DNA of 37,338 nucleotides from Halanaerobium congolense (GTDB taxonomy: Bacteria; Bacillota; Halanaerobiia; Halanaerobiales; Halanaerobiaceae). The notes beneath the pieces are model-generated. The model was not told the origin of the DNA. It ran no database searches and was given only the letters and a program-made list of their open reading frames with translations. The number at the start of each line of letters is the position of its first letter. The stretch's first letter is position 1. Positions 25,367 through 32,799 of this stretch are shown here, piece after piece. Position numbers and translations under genes: made by a program. The stretch covers positions 1 through 37,338 of the forward strand of contig NZ_SOEF01000028.1 of assembly GCF_004366375.1 (NCBI RefSeq), written 5' to 3'.

Positions 25367-26857
25367 TTAATCTTCCTCCAGATAAATTTTATAGGGTGAG
25401 ATGATAAACTGATCAAGTAAATTTACTTTTTTACTGCTGCCTGTCAGCCTGGCAGAAATTTTTCTGCCTTCCAGTTCAGCTAATTCAGGCTCGACTTTTA
25501 CTAACTTATTGAATAAAAGCAGCCGTTCATCCAGGCCCGGATACTCTTCCACAATTTTAAGTTTGATATCGGTAATAATAAACATCATAAACAGCTCCAG
25601 ATTAAGCTGTTGACTGAGCCATTTTTCCTTCTGCTCTGGACTAAGCTTATTTAATGCTGACAGCTTAAATTCTCCTTTTTTAAAAAGCTCAGTAAAAACA
25701 TGCTGCCAGAGTTCAACCACCAGCCCCCAGTCTATTTCCCGCTCCGGTGCTGACTCAATTTCCAGAGTTGCTATTTCGCCTTCACTCTCTTCGAGATAAC
25801 TGTAAAGCTGCTGTTCTGACCAGGCCCAATCTAAAGGAAAAATAAAGTCCTGCTCCGGTGAAAAAAGTGGATTCAGCATTTTTTCTAAATCATCGATTTG
25901 GGGTAGTCCTGATTTAAGTACTGTATTCTGCCAGAAATCTTTTTTGAAACTCAAGCGCGAAGTCTGCCAGAAAATATCGGGATTTTCCCGCCGCAGCTGC
26001 AGCTCCAGTGATAAATTGGAAACTGTGAGCTCTGCCAGATAATCATGGAGGGACCTTGCCCGCTCCAGTTCTTCAAATAAGAGTTCTCCTTCTTTCTGAT
26101 CAGCATTTTCAAAAGTATCAAGTCTATCCCGCCAGACAAAGATATCACTGAAAACTTTCTTTTCTTCTTTAAACTGTTCTCTGACCTCGGCCTCTGTCCG
26201 CCGGCGCCGTTCTTTATAGGCAGAAAAAATCAACCCCGGGTTGCGCAGTATATCCTCCCGCCAGTCCTTTTCCTTTTTGATCAGATTACGGACCCGGGCA
26301 ATTAAGTTGCTGACACTGCCCTTTGCTTCTTTAAAATTACCATTTTTAATCAGCTGCAGAGTGTAGAACTGCTCTAAGTCAAAACCGAATTCCTGCAGAA
26401 TTTCCCTGGTAATAAAAATTATCTCCTGTGAAATCTCAGAGAGCCTGTAGACTGTGCTCCCACCTTCCTGCCAGTTTGAGGCCTCCCGGTCCGGAATTAA
26501 ATAGCGGTATTTAAAATCTTTAAAGTCACCGGCAGTCTCATCATAAATTTTGACATGAAAATATGACTGCTGTTTGGGATCCCCAGAGTAGAGAACTCCA
26601 TCTACCAGTCTTTCGACTTCTTCCATATTTATTTCTAAACGCATTTCTTTTAAAATTTCAACTGTCAGCTGGAGTAAATCACTGCGGCTCCGCTGCTCGT
26701 TATTATTTATCTCACGCTTAAAAACTTTTAGCAGAAGATAAAGAGAGATCTGGTGGGAATATTCGTTTAAGCTACCTGCATCCATCCCCTGTCCCAGTTC
26801 TGCTATTGCTTTTGTCTTTTTTAGGCGTTCATTTAAACCAGTATTTGCTCGATCCAT
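25367..26857 (-). CDS. jetA: Wadjet subunit JetA (MksF kleisin-like), type II-like
   Basis: A 496-residue protein, first gene of the operon. JetA is the kleisin that links the two SMC heads and binds JetB. The N-terminal part (about 20-160) is winged-helix-like, with SLYLLLKVFKREINNN. A conserved-looking block RNPGLIFSAYKERRRRTEAE (about 205-224) and a long helical region follow. I see no catalytic motif. The sequence looks more like the type II JetA family than the DUF3375 family of type I, but this is judged by eye. The start has GGAGAGGG four bases upstream. The upstream gap is separated from wrbA by two terminators, so the operon has its own, not clearly recognisable, promoter. Confidence 0.82.
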   Translation of the reverse strand: MDRANTGLNERLKKTKAIAELGQGMDAGSLNEYSHQISLYLLLKVFKREINNNEQRSRSDLLQLTVEILKEMRLEINMEEVERLVDGVLYSGDPKQQSYFHVKIYDETAGDFKDFKYRYLIPDREASNWQEGGSTVYRLSEISQEIIFITREILQEFGFDLEQFYTLQLIKNGNFKEAKGSVSNLIARVRNLIKKEKDWREDILRNPGLIFSAYKERRRRTEAEVREQFKEEKKVFSDIFVWRDRLDTFENADQKEGELLFEELERARSLHDYLAELTVSNLSLELQLRRENPDIFWQTSRLSFKKDFWQNTVLKSGLPQIDDLEKMLNPLFSPEQDFIFPLDWAWSEQQLYSYLEESEGEIATLEIESAPEREIDWGLVVELWQHVFTELFKKGEFKLSALNKLSPEQKEKWLSQQLNLELFMMFIITDIKLKIVEEYPGLDERLLLFNKLVKVEPELAELEGRKISARLTGSSKKVNLLDQFIISPYKIYLEED

Positions 26858-26965
26858 AAAACCCTCTCCAACTTTATTAATTTATATTTTTTAATAATAG
26901 TTCCAGGAACTTTTGAATCCCTATGGCCACCTCGTTAATTAAATTATATACCATTTTCATTAAAT

Positions 26966-27003
26966 AAAAAAGCAAAACAGCCTCCAATTTTAGAAAGGCT
27001 GTT
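26966..27003 (-). terminator. Terminator immediately after the orphan ORF and before the Wadjet operon
   Basis: Minus-strand AACAGCCT pairs with AGGCTGTT, followed by TTGCTTTTTT. The stem begins inside the stop codon of the 46-residue ORF. It insulates the Wadjet operon from upstream transcription. Confidence 0.75.
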
Positions 27004-27142
27004 AAATTAAAATATTTATTATTTTTGGCTTGAAATACAAGTAATCCTTATAGACTTTTATTATTTTTTCAACAGGTTCAAATTCTTTTTCATCTGGCTC
27101 TTCCATCGGTCTGCCAACCGGCATTTGAGTTCCAAAGTCCAT
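27002..27142 (-). CDS. Orphan 46-residue ORF between two terminators
   Basis: The ORF starts MDFGTQMPVGRPMEEPDEKE and ends KPKIINILI. It has an acidic first half and a basic, hydrophobic end. There is no Shine-Dalgarno site before the ATG, and a stop codon directly precedes it in frame. It begins 11 bases after the wrbA terminator and ends in a second terminator, so a promoter would have to overlap the first terminator. It may be a real small protein or the relic of a gene shortened when the neighbouring Wadjet operon arrived. I do not recognise it. Confidence 0.3.
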   Translation of the reverse strand: MDFGTQMPVGRPMEEPDEKEFEPVEKIIKVYKDYLYFKPKIINILI

Positions 27143-27152
27143 TTATGATATG

Positions 27153-27183
27153 AAAAAACCCCAGCTGCTGAGGCCAGGGCTTT
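27153..27183 (-). terminator. wrbA terminator
   Basis: Minus-strand AAGCCCTGGC pairs with GCTGGGGTTT (with G-U pairs), followed by a run of six T. It lies 34 bases after the wrbA stop codon. Confidence 0.8.
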
Positions 27184-27216
27184 TAGAATATATTGGAATA
27201 AGAATTGGTTGCTTAA

Positions 27217-27840
27217 TTAATAAACTTCTTTAATACCACTAGCTACCTTAGCTACTCTTTTAGCGAGTCTTCCTGCCATTTTTAAATCGCCATCTGTTGG
27301 CATTTTGCTGCCATCACCAGCTACAGTAGAAGGACCATAAGGTGTTCCACCCTGAGTTTTGTATTTGTTTAGTTCAGGATTTTCGCTATAAGGTGAACCA
27401 ACAAAAATCATACCAAAGTGAAGCAGTGGAATTAAGGATGTTAAAATAGTACTTTCCTGACCACCATGAAGAGTGTTAGTACTGCTCATAATACCAGTTG
27501 CTTTCCCTTCTAGTGCACCTTCAGCCCATAAACCACCAGCAGTATCTAAAAACTGTTTAATTTGTGCCGGCATATTTCCAAAACGAGTTGGAATACCCCA
27601 AACTATTCCGTCAGCCCACTTTAGATCATCTAAAGTAGTTTCTTCTACATCTGCCTGAGCTTCCTGTGCCTGAACATAAGCATCCTGAGCTGACATTGCT
27701 TTTCTAGCTGATTCTAGTTCGGGAATCTTACGTAATTTAACTTCATAATCATCATTTTCTGCTGCTGCGTCTGCTGCTGCCTTAGCCATTTGATACATGT
27801 GGCCATAAGAACTATAATATGTGACTAATAATTTTGTCAT
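27217..27840 (-). CDS. wrbA: WrbA-type NAD(P)H:quinone oxidoreductase (flavodoxin-like)
   Basis: A 207-residue FMN-binding protein that reduces quinones by two electrons, limiting semiquinone and superoxide formation. It has the FMN phosphate loop YYSSYGHMYQMA near the N-terminus, the WrbA signature GIPTRFGNMPAQIKQFLD and the HGGQEST loop. I start at the ATG at 27840, which has AGGAGG at good spacing; the in-frame start at 27873 would add an atypical MAKIIFRRYLK extension. It is a single-gene transcript with a clear promoter and terminator. A palindrome over the expected transcription start suggests local repression. Confidence 0.93.
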   Translation of the reverse strand: MTKLLVTYYSSYGHMYQMAKAAADAAAENDDYEVKLRKIPELESARKAMSAQDAYVQAQEAQADVEETTLDDLKWADGIVWGIPTRFGNMPAQIKQFLDTAGGLWAEGALEGKATGIMSSTNTLHGGQESTILTSLIPLLHFGMIFVGSPYSENPELNKYKTQGGTPYGPSTVAGDGSKMPTDGDLKMAGRLAKRVAKVASGIKEVY

Positions 27841-27970
27841 TTTTAAATACCTCCTGAATATTATCTTTGCCATAACTTTAATTTAAATATACTTTATAAA
27901 ATTCATAGTTTACAACTCAGAATTAATTTCAAAAAAAATATTGAGAGGAGAAAAATATCTAGAATAATCC

Positions 27971-27993
27971 TGATCAGCTTATCTGTTTGATCA
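27971..27993. promoter_or_regulatory. Inverted repeat at the wrbA transcription start
   Basis: TGATCA, 11 bases, TGATCA, directly downstream of the wrbA -10 box. The position suits a repressor site, but the half-sites are themselves palindromes and no regulator is encoded nearby. Confidence 0.35.
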
Positions 27994-27998
27994 CATTT

Positions 27999-28027
27999 TT
28001 TATAATACTTCTTCTTCAACTTGTAAA
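27999..28027 (-). promoter_or_regulatory. wrbA promoter
   Basis: Minus-strand TTTACA (28022-28027), a 17-base spacer and TATAAA (27999-28004), about 160 bases upstream of the wrbA start. Confidence 0.7.
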
Positions 28028-28131
28028 TTATTAATCCGAATTTTTATTTACTAATTATAAATTATCATCTATAGAAATAACTTTCTGTATTATTGATTAC
28101 AATTCCAAAATTAAATTGAGCACACCGGTAG

Positions 28132-29247
28132 TTACACCTGTTCCCGTAAAAACTCTTTCAGCAGTGCCAAACCTGTTTTTAATTCTTCTTCATTACCAGC
28201 AAAACCAATTCTAATAAAATTTTCTCTACCAAAAGCAATTCCAGGCACAACTAAAACTCCCTTTTCCTGAAAAAGCTTTTTAGCAAAAGTTTCAGAATCT
28301 AAATCCAAATTATATTTAATAAAAGCGGTAGTGCCTCCATTAGGCTTAATATACTCTACCAGATTTTCCTGTTCAACCCAACTGTCAACAATTTCTAGCT
28401 GTTTTTTTACCTTTTTCAGATCTCTCTGCAGCAGTTTTTCCTTGTTTTCCAGGGCAACTACCGAAAGATAATCAGAGATCATCGGATTTGAAATAGTAAT
28501 ATAGTCTCGGTGGAGCTGACAGTTTTCAATTACAGCTTCCGGACCAGCTATCCAGCCAACTCTCAAACCAGCCAGCGAAAAGATCTTAGACATACTACCA
28601 ACACTAATCCCTTTCTCATAAAGATCAGCAATTGAGGGAATCTCCTCTTCAAGATCAAATCCGCGGTAAACCTCATCTGCTAAAATATAGGCATCAACTG
28701 CACGAGCCATTTCCACTATTTTTTCTAAAATTTCTTTGTTCATTACCACACCTGAGGGATTATTGGGATTATTAATCGCTATCAGCTTTGTCTGCTCACT
28801 GAGCAGAGATTCTAATTGTTCCAGATCAGGCAGAAATCCATCTTCATACTGCAGTTCTAATTTTTTTACCTCTGCTCCAAAAGACTCGGGGATTGAATAC
28901 AGCTGCTGGTAGGTTGGAAAAACTGAAACTATCTGGTCTCCCGCTTCCACCAGAGAGTAAAGCAGCAGGAAGTTAGCCCCAATAGCTCCGTGTGATGGTA
29001 AGATATTTTGTGGCTCAATTGTTTGATAAAGTGAACTTACTCCCTTTTTAAAGCCTGCTGAACCTTTAATATCACCATAAGTCAGCTGCATCTTTTTTAT
29101 TTCTTCCAATCTGAGCTCCGGGTCATCAGCCAGATTCAGCAGTTCCTCAACTGTTAAGGATTCTACACAGGTTTCTGCAATATTATATTCAGCATCCACC
29201 TCATACTCGTTCATCCACTCTTCTACTTTAAATGCTGCTATTTTCAT
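28132..29247 (-). CDS. PLP-dependent class I/II aminotransferase
   Basis: A 371-residue fold-type I aminotransferase. Visible cofactor residues are the Schiff-base lysine Lys221 (GSMSKIFSLAGLRVGW), NNPNNPSG (159-166), the aspartate and tyrosine of ADEVYRGF (Asp191, Tyr194), Arg229, and the carboxylate-binding Arg in FIRIGFA near the end. Substrate is not clear; the family includes aspartate, aromatic and capreomycidine-synthase-like members. It lies 42 bases downstream of the broken larA-family gene on the same strand, so an amino/hydroxy-acid pathway shared by the two is possible. It shares a 16-base leader motif with the hydroxyacid dehydrogenase at 6383-7354. Confidence 0.88.
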   Translation of the reverse strand: MKIAAFKVEEWMNEYEVDAEYNIAETCVESLTVEELLNLADDPELRLEEIKKMQLTYGDIKGSAGFKKGVSSLYQTIEPQNILPSHGAIGANFLLLYSLVEAGDQIVSVFPTYQQLYSIPESFGAEVKKLELQYEDGFLPDLEQLESLLSEQTKLIAINNPNNPSGVVMNKEILEKIVEMARAVDAYILADEVYRGFDLEEEIPSIADLYEKGISVGSMSKIFSLAGLRVGWIAGPEAVIENCQLHRDYITISNPMISDYLSVVALENKEKLLQRDLKKVKKQLEIVDSWVEQENLVEYIKPNGGTTAFIKYNLDLDSETFAKKLFQEKGVLVVPGIAFGRENFIRIGFAGNEEELKTGLALLKEFLREQV

Positions 29248-29273
29248 TTATTTACCTCCAATTCATTGAATCA

Positions 29274-29289
29274 TTACGTCAAATCTAAT
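29274..29289 (-). repeat. 16-base leader motif, copy 2
   Basis: Minus-strand ATTAGATTTGACGTAA, identical to 7397-7382. It begins right next to the stop codon of the larA-family gene and lies 26 bases before the aminotransferase start. Confidence 0.5.
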
Positions 29290-30542
29290 TTATTTTGACT
29301 CCACTATAGGCACTGTTAAACTTCCCTGAGGCAGGATATAGCTTTTATAGTTTCCGTAATATTTTTCTTCTAGATATTCAACTGCTTCCTGAAGACTATT
29401 CATCTTTTTAGCAAAAATATTTTCTGTCTCAGCTCGGCTCAGGCTGGAAATTAAAATTATTTCTTTTTCAGCTGCCACCTTAGAAACAGCAAAAGCTTTG
29501 TGACCACCTAGTACGAATTTTTCTTTAATCCGCTCAATATTTACTTCGGGTTTTGCTGCCTGATCCATCCATTTTCTAAAGCATTCTTCACCATAGCCTT
29601 CAGAACATTCTGCAGCCCAGATGATCGTTCCCCCCTTTTTAACAGCATGATCTGCGTGATCTAAAGCTTTTTGTGCCTGATAGATATTTATATCACGAGG
29701 AAAGCCACCTGAACTGACCAGAGCAGCATCAGCTTTTTCAGCCAGAGGTAGATGATACATCTCGGCTGAGGCTGCAATCCCAGCTTCCCAGGCCTGACGG
29801 TAATCACCTGCACAGACCTGGACTATTTTGCGGCTGCTGTTAGTGACAACATTGAGTATGAAATCAACTCCAACTTTAGCTGCCGCCTCAAACATCTCCC
29901 GGCTGATCGGATTATCTTCTAAGGCAGGATTTTCTGCTGTCACTTCAACCATCATCGCATGATTATTTTCGATACTTTTCCGACCTGCTACTCCGGGTAA
30001 AATTGACTTACGGCCACCAGAAAAGCCGGCCATGTAGTGGGTAAAATTACCCCAGTTGTAATTAAAAAATCTGCCTCAGCTGCTCTTTTATTCAGCAGCA
30101 GTTGATTCCCGGTGCTCAGCTGACCTAAGTCGCTTAAATCCTGATCACAGTTATGGTAAACAAACTCATATTCAGCAGCTGCCTCACCAAATATCTCCCT
30201 GTTTTGAGCTGCCGAATGAGGGCTGTGAACTCCGGTGGCAACAATAAATGTCACCTGTTCTTTTTTAATTCCCGCTTCAGCAATAGTTTTCAGTAGAGGT
30301 GGAAGCAGATAATTATAAGGAGTATAGCGGGTTACATCATTAACTACAATTACCAGCTCATTAATTTCCTTAGCTGCTAAAAGATCCGCCAGAGCTGCGG
30401 TAGCTATTGGACTTGTCAGAGCTGCTTCCACTGCTGCTTCTGGATCCTTTATTCCTGTTTTTTCATCTGCTGTTAATATATCAATTACTCTGCTGCTCTC
30501 AATTTCAAATTCCAACTCTTTTCTACCATACTTTAATTTCAT
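29290..30542 (-). pseudogene. larA: LarA-family nickel-dependent racemase, broken by a single-base deletion
   Basis: LarA enzymes racemise lactate or related 2-hydroxyacids using the nickel-pincer cofactor. The first frame covers about the N-terminal 180 residues, including DVTRYTPYN and ATGVHSPHSAAQNREIFG. It then reads TTGVILPTTWPAFLVAVSQF and stops. The expected ILPHYMAGFSGGRKSILPG appears across the -1/+1 frame switch if one base is added to the GGG run at 30039-30041 (CCC on the coding strand). The second frame then encodes the rest to 29290. The restored product would be 417 residues, normal for the family. The break falls in the HY motif with the conserved active-site His, so the sequence as given cannot make an active enzyme unless the ribosome shifts frame or the base is a sequencing error. 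Confidence 0.85.
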
Positions 30543-30571
30543 TTCTGCTATTATTCTCCTCAATTCTCATT

Positions 30572-30603
30572 TTTTGTGACTTATTTCTTTTGTGACTTAT
30601 TTC
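30572..30603. repeat. Two tandem 16-base repeats
   Basis: TTTTGTGACTTATTTC occurs twice head to tail, and a third partial copy (TTTTGTA) runs into the palindrome at 30608. Probably part of the same small repeat element, upstream of the larA-family gene. Confidence 0.8.
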
Positions 30604-30607
30604 TTTT

Positions 30608-30643
30608 GTACCAGGTACAAAAAGGCCTTTTTGTACCTGGTAC
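30608..30643. repeat. 36-base perfect palindrome, REP/REPIN-like
   Basis: GTACCAGGTACAAAAAGG followed by its exact reverse complement. Each arm contains GTACC..GGTAC, itself a small palindrome, like the GTGCCAGGCAC-type REP units of Bacillota. Two such units in inverted orientation form a REPIN, a small element moved by REP-associated tyrosine transposases. It fills the gap between adenosylhomocysteinase and the larA-family gene, and its hairpin may also reduce read-through between them. Confidence 0.75.
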
Positions 30644-30654
30644 CTATATATATC

Positions 30655-31905
30655 TTAATTCTCCCAGCTGTTAATATATGCTTCCTGTTCTTCTGTCAGC
30701 TGATCAATCTCTATTTCTAAAGACTTTAGTTTGTATTCTGCTACCATATTATCAATATCATCCGGTATATTATATACTTGAGCATCCAAATTCTGATTGT
30801 GGTTTAAATAAAGCAGTGAAGACAGCTGTAAAGCAAAGGTCATATCCATAATCTCTGCAGGGTGCCCATCACCAGCAGCCAAATTAACCAAACGACCATC
30901 AGCTAAAAGATAAATTTTTCTCCCATCTGCCATTTCAAATTTCCTGATATTTTTTCGCGCTTCACTAACCTCTACTGCCAGTCTATTTAAGTCTGGTTTG
31001 GAAACTTCAACATCAAAGTGGCCTGCATTGGACAATATTGCTCCATCCTTCATTACTTTTAGGTCTTCTTCATCTATCACATCTCTGCATCCGGTAACTG
31101 TGATGAAAAAGTCTCCCTTTTTGGCAGCTTCCCGCATCGGCATTACTTCAAAGCCATCCATCCAGGCCTCACTTGCTTTAACTGGATCAATTTCAGTGAC
31201 TATTACTCTGGCACCGAGGCCCTTGGCCCGCATGGCCACACCTTTTCCACACCAGCCGTAACCAGCTACCACAGCAGTTTTCCCAGCAACTACCAAGTTG
31301 GTGGTCCTCATAATTCCATCCCAGACAGATTGACCTGTACCATAGCGATTATCAAAAAGGGATTTGCATTTAGCATCATTAACCGCCATCATGGGAAAAG
31401 CTAAAGTTCCCTCACTTTCCATTGCTTCCAGACGGTGAATCCCGGTGGTTGTTTCTTCTGCACCGCCGATAATATTTTCTAAAAGCTCTCTGCGCTCGGT
31501 ATGTAAAGTCTCAACCATATCTCCACCGTCATCAATAATTAGATCCGGCTCAATATTTAAAACCTTATTTAAATGCTCCTTATATTCTTCCGGAGTTGCA
31601 TCATACCAGCTGTGAACCATAACTCCATGAGCTGCCAGCCCTGCTGCTACATCATCCTGGGTGGAAAGTGGATTGCTGCCGGCAATTGCTACATCTGCTC
31701 CCAGCTGACTGATTACATAAGCCATATAGGCAGTTTTAGCTTCTAAATGGAGACAGATTGCTACCGTTTTTCCTGCCAGCGGCTGTGAAGCCTGATGTTC
31801 TTTTAAAATTTCATTTAAGATATCCATCTTATCAGCCACCCACTGAATTTTCCGCCATCCCTCTTCTGCCAGCTCAGGTTTTCTGAGTGTTGATAGATTA
31901 ATCAT
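30655..31905 (-). CDS. ahcY: Adenosylhomocysteinase
   Basis: A 416-residue S-adenosylhomocysteine hydrolase, which splits S-adenosylhomocysteine into adenosine and homocysteine and keeps methylation running. NAD is held by VVAGYGWCGKGVAMRAKGLGA. The substrate region includes ICLHLEAKTA, AGSNPLSTQDDVAA and the AVNDAKCKSLFDNRYGTGQS block with the catalytic Lys/Asp. The C-terminus keeps GDGHPAEIMDMTFALQ. Length and motifs are typical of the prokaryotic short form. The start has AGGAGG at normal spacing. It is followed by the REPIN-like palindrome, then the larA-family gene. Confidence 0.97.
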   Translation of the reverse strand: MINLSTLRKPELAEEGWRKIQWVADKMDILNEILKEHQASQPLAGKTVAICLHLEAKTAYMAYVISQLGADVAIAGSNPLSTQDDVAAGLAAHGVMVHSWYDATPEEYKEHLNKVLNIEPDLIIDDGGDMVETLHTERRELLENIIGGAEETTTGIHRLEAMESEGTLAFPMMAVNDAKCKSLFDNRYGTGQSVWDGIMRTTNLVVAGKTAVVAGYGWCGKGVAMRAKGLGARVIVTEIDPVKASEAWMDGFEVMPMREAAKKGDFFITVTGCRDVIDEEDLKVMKDGAILSNAGHFDVEVSKPDLNRLAVEVSEARKNIRKFEMADGRKIYLLADGRLVNLAAGDGHPAEIMDMTFALQLSSLLYLNHNQNLDAQVYNIPDDIDNMVAEYKLKSLEIEIDQLTEEQEAYINSWEN

Positions 31906-32093
31906 AATTATTAACCTCCTAGTTATATTTTCTAAATTAGTTCTGAGTTGCTTTTGAATTAATTCTTCTGTATTAGTCCAAATTTTCTCTTATTTATATT
32001 TTATCATAGATAATTAGAATGAAAAGAAAAATTATTCAAAAGTACTCTAACTTCAGCTCAGCTAAATTATTTTCTGAAAATACGATTAAAAAC

Positions 32094-32122
32094 TGGAAAT
32101 TTGAGTATTTTACTTATATAAT
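32094..32122 (+). promoter_or_regulatory. resA promoter
   Basis: TGGAAA (32094-32099), a 17-base spacer and TATAAT (32117-32122), about 43 bases upstream of the resA start. The -35 box is weak. Confidence 0.5.
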
Positions 32123-32164
32123 AGATATTAACTCAATAACTTTGAATTTAATTGGAGGGAAAAA

Positions 32165-32680
32165 ATGCAGAAAAAAATTTCAGTATTTTTAATAACAGCT
32201 TTATTGATAGCAGGATTTTCGTTAATTAATCTGCAGCAGTCAACTGCTGGAGCAGCAGAAGTGGGTACAGAAATTGGGATGAAGGCTCCTGATTTTAGCT
32301 TAACGAATTTAAATGATCAGAAAGTTAATTTGAGTGACTACCGCGGCCAAAAAGTTTTTCTAAATTTTTGGGCCAGCTGGTGTCCTCCCTGCAGAGCAGA
32401 AATGCCGGATCTGGAGAAATTGAACCAAAAATACGGAGCTGAGGTTGCTGTTTTGGCAGTCAATATTGGTGAAAGCAAATCAACAGCTGCTAATTTCATA
32501 ATGGAAAATAAATTGAATTTACCGGTACTTTTAGATATTGATAAAAAAACTGCTCAAAATTACCTTATAAGAGCAATACCGACCACCTATATTTTAAATG
32601 AAGATGGAATAATTGTTGAAAAAACTTTTGGAGCTTTAAGCTACCAGAGTATGCTGAAGCTCACCGGGATTGAAGAATAA
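32165..32680 (+). CDS. resA: TlpA/ResA-type membrane-anchored thioredoxin
   Basis: A 171-residue thiol-disulfide oxidoreductase. Residues 7-25 form an N-terminal signal or membrane anchor (ISVFLITALLIAGFSL), placing the domain outside the cytoplasm. The redox motif is WASWCPPCRAEMP (Cys73 and Cys76), and the cis-proline loop is AIPTTYILN. The family reduces disulfides of exported proteins, for example apocytochromes, or takes electrons from CcdA; no partner is encoded here. It is the only clear plus-strand gene in the window, with its own promoter and terminator. The start has GGAGGG at good spacing. Confidence 0.88.
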   Translation: MQKKISVFLITALLIAGFSLINLQQSTAGAAEVGTEIGMKAPDFSLTNLNDQKVNLSDYRGQKVFLNFWASWCPPCRAEMPDLEKLNQKYGAEVAVLAVNIGESKSTAANFIMENKLNLPVLLDIDKKTAQNYLIRAIPTTYILNEDGIIVEKTFGALSYQSMLKLTGIEE

Positions 32681-32740
32681 ATTAGATTTTTAAGAAAAAC
32701 TAACTTTAAAAAGTAAAATAAATTATCTCAAAAAATAGTT

Positions 32741-32779
32741 AAGAGCAGACCCCTATTTAAAAGCGGGCCTGCTCTTTTT
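32741..32779 (+). terminator. resA terminator
   Basis: AAGAGCAG-A-CCC pairs with GGG-C-CTGCTCTT, followed by TTTTT. It lies between convergent genes and may also serve the purine permease, although the minus-strand U-run is poor. Confidence 0.8.
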
Positions 32780-32799
32780 ATCTGCAGTCTTAATTTTGA

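Noticed and set aside
19028-26857. Housekeeping condensin MukBEF or an SbcCD/RecF-type repair operon instead of Wadjet
   Set aside because: The fourth gene with a TOPRIM DUF2220-type nuclease and the jetABCD order and overlaps fit Wadjet; no SbcD or RecF-type partner is present.
30572-30603. Tandem 16-base repeats as a CRISPR array
   Set aside because: Copies are head to tail without spacers and no cas genes are present.
30608-30643. Palindrome as an ordinary Rho-independent terminator of ahcY
   Set aside because: The stem is perfect, but no U-run follows on the minus strand; the symmetric REP-like arms and adjacent tandem repeats fit a repeat element better.
31906-32164. SAM or SAH riboswitch before adenosylhomocysteinase
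   Set aside because: The leader is short and AT-rich and shows none of the conserved GC-rich helices of those riboswitches.
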